A stretch of DNA of 64,000 nt from Pinguiococcus pyrenoidosus (Eukaryota > Sar > Pinguiophyceae > Pinguiochrysidales > Pinguiochrysidaceae), in NCBI GenBank assembly GCA_019677205.1, contig JAAMXY010000039.1, positions 1-64,000 of the forward strand. The letters are read 5' to 3'. The position numbers were made by a program, and so were the translations under genes. The notes under the pieces are model-generated. The model did no database searches. It saw nothing but the letters and a program-made list of their open reading frames with translations, and was not told the DNA's origin. How positions within the stretch are numbered: the stretch's first letter is position 1; every line of letters starts with the position of its first letter. This document shows, in pieces, positions 53,076 through 63,080 of the stretch.

Positions 53076-54436
53076 ATGTCTCTCTCTCAACGGGTACGTT
53101 TCTCGCAGGGAACAGCAGCGGAGCTGCACTTCTCACGCCGCATACAGGTGAAGCCACTGCGCTTGGCTTGCGTGGGCCTCGGTCGCATGGGCTGCATTCG
53201 CTCCGAGGCAATTGCTACGCACCCCAAGGCGCAGCTCGCGTGGGTGGTGGACCTGGACGAAGGCCGTCGAAGCGAGTTCTCCGCAAGATTCGCCGCGAAG
53301 GGCAGCAGCAATGCAGCGGATGCGCTGAGCGACGAGAGTGTGGATGCCGTGTGGATCGCTGCCCCCACGGATGCGCATGAGGATCTTATCAAGGAGGCCT
53401 TGGCGAACGGGAAGGCGGTGGGCGTGGAGAAGCCTGTGTGCAACTCTCCGGTTGCCGCAGCGTCTTGCTACGACGCCGCAGAGTCTGCGGGACTGCCCCT
53501 CTTCTGCAGCTTCCAGAGGCGCTTCGATCCCACCTATCAGGACGTTGCGACTCACGTGGCGTCTGGTGCCATCGGGACTGTGAAAAAGGTGAGGAAAGCT
53601 TGGCAGGCGACTTGCCCAGAAAGGACCGCTCATGCGGGCCGTTGCAGATTCACGCAGTGTTTCGGGACCACCCCTGCCCGGACCTTGACTTCCTCAAGCG
53701 AGGCGGTGATCCCTTCCACGATCTTCTTGTCCACGACATAGATTACATCCTGAGCGAAATCATGAAGGTGCGGGAAAGCGCGGTTCTTCAGAGGCAAACC
53801 TATCGTTGATCTCACGCTGCTGGTGGTCTCATCTGGGAAAGCAGGTGAAGGCAGCTGACGAGCTGCCGTCTCGTATTCTTGGGTCTGGGACAAGCTTTAT
53901 GCCTGAGCTGAAGGAGGTGGACGTGATGGACACCGCCTCCCTTCATCTCGAGTTTCCTGGCGGTGTGGTGGCGACGCTAGAAGCCGATCGATTCGCAAGC
54001 TACGGATACGACCAACGCATCGAGATCTTTGGCACCGGGGGCATGGCGCAAGTGGGCAATCCGCCACAAAGCTCTACGTTCCTTGCGAACAGTGCCGGAC
54101 TCCACTCCAGCCGTCTGAAGCATTCCTTCCCGGAGCGCTTCTTCGCAGCCTATCGGGTAGAGATCGACGCGTTTCTGAAGACGCTGGTTGGGGAGATGGA
54201 GCCTCCCGTGAAGCGAAGCGACGTCCTCTACAGTTCGCTGGTGGCAGAAGCCGGCCGCCTCTCCGCAATCACAGGGGATGTGTTGTCTCCGAGGTAGGGG
54301 ACATCGAATCGACCACATGTGATGTCGACTAACTCCTATCTTCCGCAGGCTTGATGAGACGACTAAGGAGCTGTCTCTGTACACCGCGCAAGGCGACCAC
54401 GTCCTGACGGCTCACAGGGGAGGAGGGCGGTCGTAG
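53076..54436 (+). CDS. Gfo/Idh/MocA-family NAD(P)-dependent oxidoreductase (inositol dehydrogenase-like)
   Basis: Exons 53076-53093, 53148-53588, 53648-53767, 53845-54293, 54349-54436 (introns 54, 59, 77 and 55 nt), 371 aa. The first and last junctions are optional: retaining the 54-nt segment keeps the frame open (389 aa), and skipping the last splice ends at a TAG overlapping the donor (54297). The Rossmann motif LACVGLGRMG opens the protein; EKPVCNSP is the family EKP motif; GGDPFHDLLVHDIDYI carries the catalytic Asp and His pair, placed by the splice after IHAVFRDHP. The C-terminal domain includes FPGGVVATLEADRFASYGYD and IEIFGTGGMAQVGNPP. Enzymes of this family oxidise myo-inositol or related sugars and sugar acids at the expense of NAD(P). 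The exact substrate cannot be read from the sequence. No targeting peptide is evident, so cytosolic action is likely. Confidence 0.88.
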
Positions 54437-54576
54437 CTTCCAGCGCAGCGCGCTCAGGTTGTCGACTTACAGTCGCCATCAACGCGCTTGCCGAAGCTTG
54501 TGGTCCTTTGGGCCCTCGCGCTTTTTAGTAGCCGGCGAAGAGGGCCGAAGAGGAAGCTGGCAGCCGCGGAATGGCA

Positions 54577-56816
54577 TCAATGATCACGAGGGGTTTTCAG
54601 CAGACCCTTTGTGCTCGATGATGGAGCTGTCGCGAACGCAAAGCCTTCACGCTGACGCGAATGCAGTCGTCTGGCAACGGCTTTCTCGCTCAGAGACTCG
54701 GCCACAAACCTCGCCGCCCGATTCTGCAGAGCAGTATCGCGGCAGAATCTGAAGTAGGCCTATGTTGGAAGTAAGGCCCCCTGAGCCCTCTGTGAAGGGG
54801 TGGTCTTGGCAAGAGGAGGCTTACCGAAGTCACCGTGTCGAGGAGTGGTGCGCCAAGGGTTGGATCCGTGAGCGGCCGATAGGGCTCCGCCATTCGTGTG
54901 GATGCGCGCGACACGAGGTCGACAAGCTGCGTGGCCTTGCCGGATTGCACGAATTTTCGAATCTGCAGCGGCGTAATCTGCTTGCAAGCGCACGAGGAAG
55001 TCGGATGGGCGTATGGAGACTTGCAGTTAGCATGCTACCCCTACGCAGTTGACCGCCTCTACGCTGCGTGGCGTACCTGGTGGGCGTGGAGCAGTCGCTG
55101 TCTCCTCCTTGCGCAGTAGTTTGTCCTGCGCTCTTTCAGGAACTCCCGAAGCAGCCGATGTACTCGGTGCCGAGGGATCGCGACGAGCTCAGTCGAAGTC
55201 ACATAGTTGGTGATGCGCCGGGCCTTTGTGTGAGAACGATGCGCGTGCCTCAGAATCCGGTAGCCAAGCATCTCATGAACTTGAGAAGGATAGGCTTGAG
55301 TCGGGTTGCCCCGGCGGTCGACCTGCCATGCCTTCCAAGTGCTGCCGAAGAGAACGTCACGTAGTTTCTCTCCCAGTTCCGTTCGGAAGTTTGCCGCCCT
55401 GATTCTCTCCATTGCACGAGCAGCTTGCACATGTTGCCGGACTTCTGCTTGAAGTTCGGCCCTGACATGCGCTTCAACGGCCTGCCATTTGCGGTACAAG
55501 GCGTCGACGCGCTCCGCTTGGCATCGGCAGAAATCCCGCGTCAGCCTTTGAATCCGTCGGATTTTCTTCACGAAGATGCGGATCCTCTGCAGATTGCTGT
55601 TCAGAACGAAGTCGCTCATGAACCTCAACAGGCAGTCCGAGGCTAGCCGCTTCCTCCATCGCTTCAAGCTCAGCAACAACGGAAGGCACCTCCGGAGTTG
55701 CCGGACAAGCAGGTAGGTACGCCTGGCTAGATGCCGGCGCCAGCATCTCTGAAGAGCCGTCGCACCGTTGTACATCTCACTCATCCTCCTCCGCGCATCC
55801 TTGAGCGCTGCAAAGCTGGAGGCGACGAGATGCAGATACTTCCATGCGAGCACACAGCCAAAGCAAACGCCGAACCACGCGCGTTGCATCCGCAGACGGC
55901 GGTGGCGGTACGACGCGCTTTTCGTCGCGATTCTCTGTCGCCTTCGGAGCGAGGCCTCGCGGACGTCGCTCTGGCGCTCTGCAGTCTGCAGTCTTCTCCT
56001 GTACGCAGCTTGGCGCAAGCGTGCGTCGCGGAGCCGACAGGCGTGCCGCAGCCACATGTGACGGACTATTGGCGTACTCGTGATCGCTTCAGCGAGGTGC
56101 TTCTCGGGGATGGTTTTCGCGTCCCTCAGCATCCTCATCGCGACATGCGCGCTGAGTATCCGTTGGGCAGCTCGAAAGCGCCGAGCGCTGCCCGTGGGGA
56201 ATCTTGCAAGAGCGTCGTTCCGTGACATGGATCCCTCGTTCCGCCAACCCAACAACGTAGCCTGATCGCCGCGTTCTCTTCCTTCTCTTTCTTTTTCGGT
56301 TTCTTCGGTTTCTTCGGCTTCTTCACGAGCTACGATTTCTTTTACAGGCTGCTTCGAACTCAACAGCGGAGCGGTGGATGGTCGTTTGGTCGACGTCGCA
56401 CCATACTGAGTCGATTTGGTCGATGCCGCACCATGCTGAGACGACTGGCAATGGCGCTGCTCGGTAGATCCCCGAAGAGCTTTCAGAACCTTTGGCCCAG
56501 CGCTTTGCTTCTGTCGGGACTCCTTCGTACCCCGACCTCGACCCACCATCCGCTGGTCCGCAGTCTTCGGGCGGGACCTGTCGTGCAGATTCCCCAGCGA
56601 ACGAGAGATCTGCGCCTGCAGAGTCTGCCGATCCGGCAGCAGGCTCTGCGTCGAGCTCCATGGTCTGCATCCCGCCCTTTGCGCCAGGTAGTTCGGGCAG
56701 CCGTTGAGAATGTCCCTGTAGCCCTTCTTGCGCTTGAGGAGGCGCTCCAGCCTCACGTCAATCCCGAACATGATGCGCTCCCGTCGACGCGCCCGCCGGA
56801 ACTCGGTAAGATCCAT
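54577..56816 (-). CDS. IQ-motif, Arg-rich helical protein
   Basis: Exons 56816-55077, 54977-54825, 54759-54577 (introns 99 and 65 nt; the acceptor of intron 1 could be 3 nt earlier), 691 aa. The first intron contains a TGCTAAC branch-point-like sequence. Splicing replaces a short unspliced tail by LQIRKFVQSGKATQLVDLVS and AYFRFCRDTALQNRAARFVA, which continue the Arg-rich helical style. At least one IQ motif is clear (ALQRCWRRHLARRTYLLVRQ, about 345-364), with IRRIQRLTRDFCRCQAE as a likely second; the flanks are long basic helices. A Glu-rich low-complexity stretch (REEAEETEETEKEREGRERG) lies near residue 160. IQ proteins bind calmodulin-type light chains; many in flagellates are axonemal, so a flagellar or cytoskeletal job is possible but unproven. 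It is divergent from the Arp3 gene by 740 bp. Confidence 0.75.
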
Positions 56817-57556
56817 TGATGCACCTCTCGGCCCCTCCGAGCTGCCTTGAAGAGACTTCTATCTCGGGAAAGAGCGGCAAAGAAGAGACGTAAAGAACAT
56901 GAGAACGAGAAGGGGAGAGGAGAGAGAGTTGTTGTACTTTGCAGCAGAAGAGGGGGAAGTGGAAAGTGGAAAGGGGAAAGGGCAGAAGACTGGCGTTTGC
57001 CGTTCCCGTGGGCGGGAAACTTGAAACTTGGGATCCTGGATCAGGGGACTCCAGGTCGGGACTTCAGGTCGGGAACTGGAGAACTGGAGAACTGGACCGA
57101 CTGGAGCGTTGAGCGTTGCTCGGATCAAGTCCGGAGTCCGGAGCGAACGGAGCCAACGTGGTTGGTCTAGTTTTGACGATTACACCACTAATAAGAAGAG
57201 GAATAGTGGTAAAGAAGGTAAAGAATGGAATGTAAGGAATGCTCGGAATTGTGGGTTCAATCTTCATTGGCTGAATCCTTCGATGGGGTTTTAATTTTCG
57301 GGTTTTCATACTTTGAAAATAAGACTCGGTCGAAACGATAGGCGGATAAAAAGATACCTCGCAACTTTGTGCGGTCACGAGCAGCTTCTCGGACGGTGTT
57401 CTATATTTGAGTTCTCCGCATTCCGAACTCAGGATTCTAGCAGCGGCTTTTGCTCCCCGGAGAAATGACCGACTGTTACGCCGTTTGAGCGCCACAGCAC
57501 CAGGGACTTTGCACACTCCAACCGGACGAGTGGCCGGCTAGGCGTCAATCTGCACA
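56817..57556. promoter_or_regulatory. Divergent intergenic region upstream of Arp3
   Basis: 740 bp between the IQ-protein gene and Arp3. It holds GA/GGAA-rich sequence (56880-56990), short tandem repeats of CTGGAGAA and TCGGGAACT type (57050-57110), and ATTGG at 57266, about 290 bp before the Arp3 ATG. No gene is supported. Confidence 0.4.
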
Positions 57557-59206
57557 ATGGACGCGTTCACCAAGCCCGCAGTCGTGATCGATAATGGAAC
57601 GGGGTGCGTGTCCCGTTCGGTTGAAAGAATCCCGCAGAACCCGTCTTCGGCGCAGCCGCCTCACTTCCTGCGCTTCGCGCCTTCTCTCGGCCCGTAGTTA
57701 CTCGAAAATCGGCTTCGCGGGGAACCCGGACCCGCAGGTAGGTGCAGGGCGTCCTGGCGCCCGGAAGTCCTGGATTTGAAACGCTGACAGCGGACTCGTT
57801 TCTCCGCAGTACATCATGCCAACCGCAATTGCGACGCGCGAGACGCCGGGCGGCCAGCGGAAGGATGGCGTGGAGGACATGGACTTCTTCATCGGCGACG
57901 AGGCGGTGTCGCACTCGTCCACCCACCAAGTGACCTATCCGATCCGTCACGGACTCATCGAGGACTGGGATCGCATGGAACAGCTGTGGCAGCGGACGAT
58001 GTTTAAGTACCTGCGGTGCGAGCCGGAGGAGCACTACGTCCTGCTCACGGAGCCGCCGTTGAACTCGCCAGAGAATCGGGAATACACGGCGGAGATCATG
58101 TTCGAGACCTTCAACGTGCCGGGCCTGTACATCGCGGTTCAGGCCGTGCTCGCGCTGGCCGCCAGCTGGACGTCGAAACAGGTAGGGCCAAGTCGGCCGG
58201 ACGGACCGCGTAGCAGCAGGGGCTTGGTGGGCTGATGCGCTCGTGCTCTGCGCAGGTCACCGAGCGTACGCTCACGGGGACTGTGATCGACTCGGGCGAT
58301 GGCGTTACGCACGTGATTCCTGTGGCGGAAGGCTACGTGATCGGAAGCTGCATCAAGCACATCCCGCTGGCGGGTCGCGACATCACGGGCTTCATCCAGC
58401 AGCTGCTGCGCGATCGGCAAGAGCCCGTGCCGGCGGAGGATTCTCTCGAGGTGGCCAAGCGCATCAAGGAGATGTACTGCTATGTGTGCCCGGACATTGC
58501 GAAGGAGTTCGCGAAGTACGACGGCAACCCAGACAAGTACATTAAGACATACACGGGGACGAAGCGCCGCACCCGGGAGGAGTACCTTGTAGACGTCGGA
58601 TTTGAGCGCTTCCTGGGTCCGGAGGTCTTCTTCAACCCAGAGATCTTCAACGCAGGTGCGTGGACCATCCCGTTCCTGCGAGAAGCGCCGTCAATTCTGA
58701 CTGTTGTTGCCCCGCGCGATCGGTACAGACTTCAGCGCTCCGCTGCCAACGGTTGTTGACGAGGCGATTCTCAAGTGTCCCATTGACACCAGGCGTGGCC
58801 TGTACAAGAACATTGTTCTCAGCGGGGGATCTACGATGTTCAAGAACTTCGGCTTGCGGCTGCAGCGGGACATCAAGCGCCTCGTGGACAACCGCATGCA
58901 AGAGAATAAAGCAAGGCTAGAGAGCGTCGTGGGAGCACAGGCGGCGACAGCTCAGGTATGTGCATGCTTCGTCGTGTCGGTCCCCTATCTGCTTGGGCCC
59001 TTGCTTAAACGGTTGTGCGACGTGCGTTGCAGGAAGTCGACGTGAACGTGATCAGCCATTCGATGCAGCGCTTTGCTGTGTGGTTTGGAGGTTCGATGCT
59101 TGCCTCGACGCCGGAGTTCTACCGCGTCTGTCACACGAAGCAAAGATACGACGAAGAGGGTCCGAGGATTGCCCGGCACAACGCGGTGTTCAGCGCTCAG
59201 CTGTAG
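57557..59206 (+). CDS. ARP3: Actin-related protein 3 (Arp2/3 complex)
   Basis: Six exons: 57557-57603, 57698-57737, 57810-58181, 58256-58655, 58729-58955, 59033-59206; introns 94, 72, 74, 73 and 77 nt, all GT-AG. Product 419 aa, the usual Arp3 length. Diagnostic Arp3 sequences: [20 protein letters not shown] (phosphate loop 1, rebuilt over introns 1-2), [59 protein letters not shown] (phosphate loop 2), [37 protein letters not shown] (adenosine loop) and a C-terminus with [19 protein letters not shown]. The KYLRxEPEEHY and [15 protein letters not shown] stretches separate it from actin and Arp2. With Arp2 it forms the nucleus of branched actin filaments. A minor point: the insert before EVDVNVI is short, as in protist Arp3. 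Confidence 0.97.
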
Positions 59207-59495
59207 ATTTAGCTTTGCCTGGGGCATCGGGCTCCTCGTGTGCATTACAAGTGTCGCAGCCAGAAACGACCTCCTTCCGCGCGCGACTCGGTGTCTCCTC
59301 GCGCCTTGCCTTGAGCGCCACAGTGCAGAAGCGTTCCAGCGTTTGACAAGTAGCCCTACGCAGTACATTCGCGCTTCCCGCTCGCGCTCCGCTTCCGCTG
59401 CCCGCGCGTCCAGAAAGATGTGTGCAAGATAGGGAAAGGATACTGCATTTACGGCGTTGTTCGTCTCAAGAGCTTGTTTCCGAAACGCCGATCAA

Positions 59496-60032
59496 CTACA
59501 GGATGCTGCCGGAGTTGGCAGCGATACGCGGCCACAGGTCTCCACACTCCTTCGCTACCGGTCCCAGCACGGATGATCCCTTCATTTCGCCCTTCGGGTT
59601 CACGATGACTCCAGCGTTGTCCTCGAAGTAGATGAAAAGCCCCTCCTTGCGGCGCCACGTCTTCCTCTGTCGCACCACCACGGCAGGCATCACCTTCTTA
59701 CGCAGCTCCGGCTTGCCCTTCTTCACCGACGCCATCACCATGTCCCCCGGGCCGGCTTTCGGAAGCCTGTTCAGCCTAGTTTTGTCGAAGAAGGGGAAGA
59801 AGCGCCGCAGCGATTAGCCTTCCCGTTCAATCACTGGAACGCCGGGGCGTAGTGCAAGCCAGCCGGGAACGGGAGGTGTTGGGACCTACCTTCCAGAGTA
59901 TCCACAAACGCCCAGGACGAAGAGATTGGCGGCTCCCGAGTTGTCTGCGCAGTTCATGACCGCACCGACGGGCAGACCCAGGGTCATGCGGTACTTTTGT
60001 CCGTTCACGTTCGCACGGCCGGCCTTTCCCAT
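59496..60032 (-). CDS. RPL23: Cytosolic 60S ribosomal protein L23 (uL14)
   Basis: Exons 60032-59890 and 59775-59496 (114-nt intron splitting the Arg codon of YSGR|LNRLP), 140 aa, exactly the eukaryotic length. Recognised blocks: [79 protein letters not shown] and the terminus [11 protein letters not shown]. uL14 sits at the subunit interface of the large subunit next to eL24 and the GTPase region, and is essential for translation. The ATG at 60032 gives the expected short basic N-terminus ([15 protein letters not shown]). An upstream in-frame extension exists in the open frame but lacks conservation and is read as 5' leader. A CCAAT box lies at 60262, 230 bp upstream. Confidence 0.97.
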
Positions 60033-60567
60033 AGTTTCCAAGGGCTGCTCTTGTCCGAGCGCGCACTTCCGATTCCCGCGTGTGGCTCTCTTGCCAACTC
60101 TTCTCAGCGCAAAGCAGCCAAAAGCAAGCAACCGCGACAGAGACCAAGTTCCAGTAGGATGTTCTACTTTTAATTATATTATAAAATATCTATGCTCTGT
60201 AATTAAAAATGACAAGAAATAAAGAGAGCAAAATTTGCTACAACGTTGACAGGGAGATGAGCCAATGGGAGGAGACCTTCTTTCAGAGAGGTACGCCCGC
60301 TCGCATATCCTGAATCCCAAGAGAGGACTTGCTTCATGGCGGAGGCAGCTGTTCGACATGGAGCTCAGCATGTCCTGGTCTGGAGTGCCCAAATGCAATC
60401 CTGAATCGTGTCGAAGTGGGATCTTCATGTGATGTGAAGCCTGAGGTGTGAATCACGTCTTGTGTCGTGAGATGAGACGGCGATCCGTAGGCTGAAGATG
60501 GCCAAGCTCTTCGGCGCCTTCGTTCGAAGTACCCGATGAATGGAACGAGTCCTTAGAATCTATCTCA
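60033..60567. other. Intergenic region with AT-rich island
   Basis: 535 bp between the RPL23 start and the LSM1 stop (both minus strand). Bases 60158-60240 form an AT-rich island (TTAATTATATTATAAAATA). CCAAT at 60262 is on the plus strand. It likely contains the RPL23 promoter and the LSM1 3' end. Confidence 0.45.
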
Positions 60568-61341
60568 TCAGCCATGCAGGGCCTCGAAATTCCAATCTGC
60601 ACTGCCTGCGCCGCCGGTCTCCTCGTTCTCCAGCTTCCTCTTCTCCGCGATTTCCTCCAAAGACACTCTAAGCGCGAAGTCGGAAGGGAATTAGCGTCTC
60701 GGAGCAAGCTCTTTGGGCCCTTGATGTGCATGTCTGCTTACTTCTGCAAGCCCATTCGAGCTTCGCCGTCCTGATGCGTCTCTCCGAGTAAGACGACGCT
60801 GTCCCCTCGGACAATGTACAATCCTATGGAGGTCACCGTGCAGAAATGCATTGGAGTGAACCATCTGACGACATGTGGGCTTGCCGGCGCCTTCCTTTCC
60901 TTCGCGCCTCACCTAATGGTGTTTCCGCATAGCAGTCCTGGAACACCTCCCGCTCGACTGTTTCCTATGCGTCGCAGACGAGGGAACTGGATGTCAAAGG
61001 AATCCGCTTCATGGCCATTCGCGACGTCTAAAGGGCTTTCGATACGAACCTCCAAGACCATATTTGCAAACTGATCGTAGGACCGCATGATCCCAACAAG
61101 GTGCCTCCCATCGCGCAGTACGACCTGATGATGAAAGCAAACTCAGCACAACTTCAAACACTACGCCGCGAAAGTTACGAGACGGAAAAGCTTCGTCGGC
61201 GTTCGTCCAACCGAGAGCACCACCAAATTGCGCATCAGATCCGCGCATCCAGTCCGCGACACGCTCACTCACCAACAGTCGCCGGTCCAGGGACTCCATG
61301 AGGCTGGCAGCGCCAGGGAGATACATCTCCGGCCCGTCCAT
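60568..61341 (-). CDS. LSM1: U6-like snRNA-associated Sm-like protein LSm1
   Basis: Five exons: 61341-61273, 61124-61050, 60964-60913, 60823-60742, 60667-60568; introns 148, 85, 89 and 74 nt; 125 aa. The reading frames are so fragmented that no long open frame marks this gene; it was found by family matching. Sm1 motif: [20 protein letters not shown] and [17 protein letters not shown]; Sm2 motif: [15 protein letters not shown]; then the LSm1-specific C-terminal helix [13 protein letters not shown]. The N-terminus [16 protein letters not shown] matches LSm1. LSm1 is part of the cytoplasmic LSm1-7 ring that, with Pat1, binds deadenylated mRNA 3' ends and stimulates decapping. The second intron has a GTTCGT donor, unlike the GTRNG pattern of the others. 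Transcription is divergent from OXA1 with only 150 bp between the start codons. Confidence 0.93.
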
Positions 61342-61491
61342 CTCGCGTCAGCCTCCGCAGATCCGTCGATATCCAAAGCGCCGGAAACGGGAAAGATAGT
61401 CCTGTGACTTCTTATCTACCTGTGCTACAGCCCAAGGTCGCTAGCTCAGATTGACGTCCGCAGTGTTTGAGCAGCGAACGCATACGAAAAC
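61342..61491. promoter_or_regulatory. Short bidirectional promoter between LSM1 and OXA1
   Basis: Only 150 bp separate the two divergent start codons, so the core promoters and 5' leaders of both genes must share this space. I see no TATA box. Confidence 0.5.
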
Positions 61492-62915
61492 ATGTTGCGC
61501 CGCTTGATCAGTCCGACGCTCCGAGTCATTCGTGTGCGTCCGGTGCCCAGATTTCTGAGCAGCGCCGGCGCACCGAAGAATACGGAGACGGAGAGCGCTC
61601 CGACCAGCGCGGTGCCGCCTGCGGACCCGAGTGCCGACCTCGCTCACGCTGCTGTGGAGCCGGGAGCCGCGGACGCGTTGGTGGAGCTGCCCGTGGAAGA
61701 GCTTGGGTACTATCCCAGCCATTTGGTGGTCCAAGCGGTCGAGTTTCTGCACGCCAGCGCTGGCTTGCCGTACTGGGCGGCCATCGTCGGCATCGCCGTT
61801 GGGTACAGAGCTTTCCTTTCGAGCAGCACTGCGCGCCGGGACGTGACACGTGGTTTTCTTTCGTAGGATCCGAGGGCTCATGTTCCCACTGGCAGTCATG
61901 TCGGCGCAAAACGTGGGCAAGATGCAGAAGGCGAAGCCGGAAATCGATCGACTTCGGGAAAAGTACCAGAAACTGATGGCCGAGAAGCCCAACGACCCGA
62001 AGGTGGGCAGCTGGTCCTGAACAGTCTCAAGGCCGAGGAAAGTGCTGACGAAGGGTTGTTGTGAAGGTGACCGTGGAGTACTCGAAGGAGATGGCGGCGT
62101 TGCAAAAGGCGTACAACTTGAAACCGTGGCAAGCTCTTGGCGCCGTTGCCATTCAGCTCCCCATCTTCATCTCCTTCTTTCTGGGTAAGATCTGATCTCT
62201 CTCTCTTTCTCTCTTTATCTCTCTTTATCTCTCCTCAGTGTTTGGGTGTCGTTCCACCGTGATTCCCAATGTGATGTGTTCACTTCTGATACAACTCGCA
62301 CTGGCACTGGCAGGTATGACGAATGTGGCTCGCTTCCTTGATGTCACCGAGGGCGGGATCGGCTGGATTCTGGATCTCTCCGTCCCAGATGCTACCTATG
62401 CCCTGCCCATTGCCACGGCAGCTACGTAAGAACGCGCTCCATCCCTTCTCTGTGGAGTTGGTGAAGCCCCTCACGTGCAAATTTCTTCCTTCTCGCAGCT
62501 TCTTCGCCCAGGCGGAGATTTCGGCGGCAACCCAGCCGCGCACGGGAACGATCGATCCGCAGACGTTCAAATGGGTTTTTCGGGGCATCGCTGGGATCAT
62601 GGTTCCCATCACGGCTACTTATCCTTCCACCGTGGCGCTGTATTGGACAAGCGGTGGCATAGCTTCGGTAGCGCAGGGCCTCCTCCTTCGTACTCCCTCC
62701 TTTCGGGAAGCAGCCGGATTGCCGCCGCTCCCAAAGCCGGAGCCTGTCGACCAGAAGGACCCCGCCTTTAGCGACACGTTGAACCAGATGAAGAGGGTAG
62801 GTGCATCGTATGCGATTTCCGCTTGCCTGCGGGAGGAATGACTTTGCTTTGGCCGCAGGTGACGCTTGCTGCAGCCGAGGAGAGGCGAAAGCGACGAACG
62901 GCAGAAACGCAATAG
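61492..62915 (+). CDS. OXA1: Mitochondrial OXA1/YidC-family membrane protein insertase
   Basis: Six exons: 61492-61802, 61867-62002, 62067-62184, 62314-62425, 62499-62796, 62859-62915; introns 64, 64, 129, 73 and 62 nt; 343 aa. The N-terminus (MLRRLISPTLRVIRVRPVPR) is an Arg-rich presequence without acidic residues, typical for mitochondria; no signal peptide precedes it, so plastid Alb3 is unlikely. The YidC/Oxa1 core: VQAVEFLHASAGLPYWAAIV (TM1), VGIRGLMFPLAVMSAQNVGK, ALGAVAIQLPIFISFFLG (TM2), GWILDLSVPDATYALPIAT (TM3), FRGIAGIMVPITATYPSTVA and LYWTSGGIASVAQGLLLR (TM4-5). The C-terminus is basic (AAEERRKRR), as in mitochondrial Oxa1 that binds ribosomes. It inserts nuclear- and mitochondrion-encoded proteins into the inner membrane. 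Intron 3 has a CTCTCT/TTTATCTCTC pyrimidine microsatellite. Confidence 0.93.
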
Positions 62916-63080
62916 TGATTCATTGCGGCTGGGAGCGTGAGTTGCTACTCTAGCTTTGCTGTGGGCCGTCAACCCTCCTCATCGCGTAAAACTTCTGCCC
63001 CATGATGGCGACCGAGAAGAAATCGCCCAGATCTGCCATCTCATGTCACCCTAGGACTTCCCTCGACAGTCGGCAACCTC

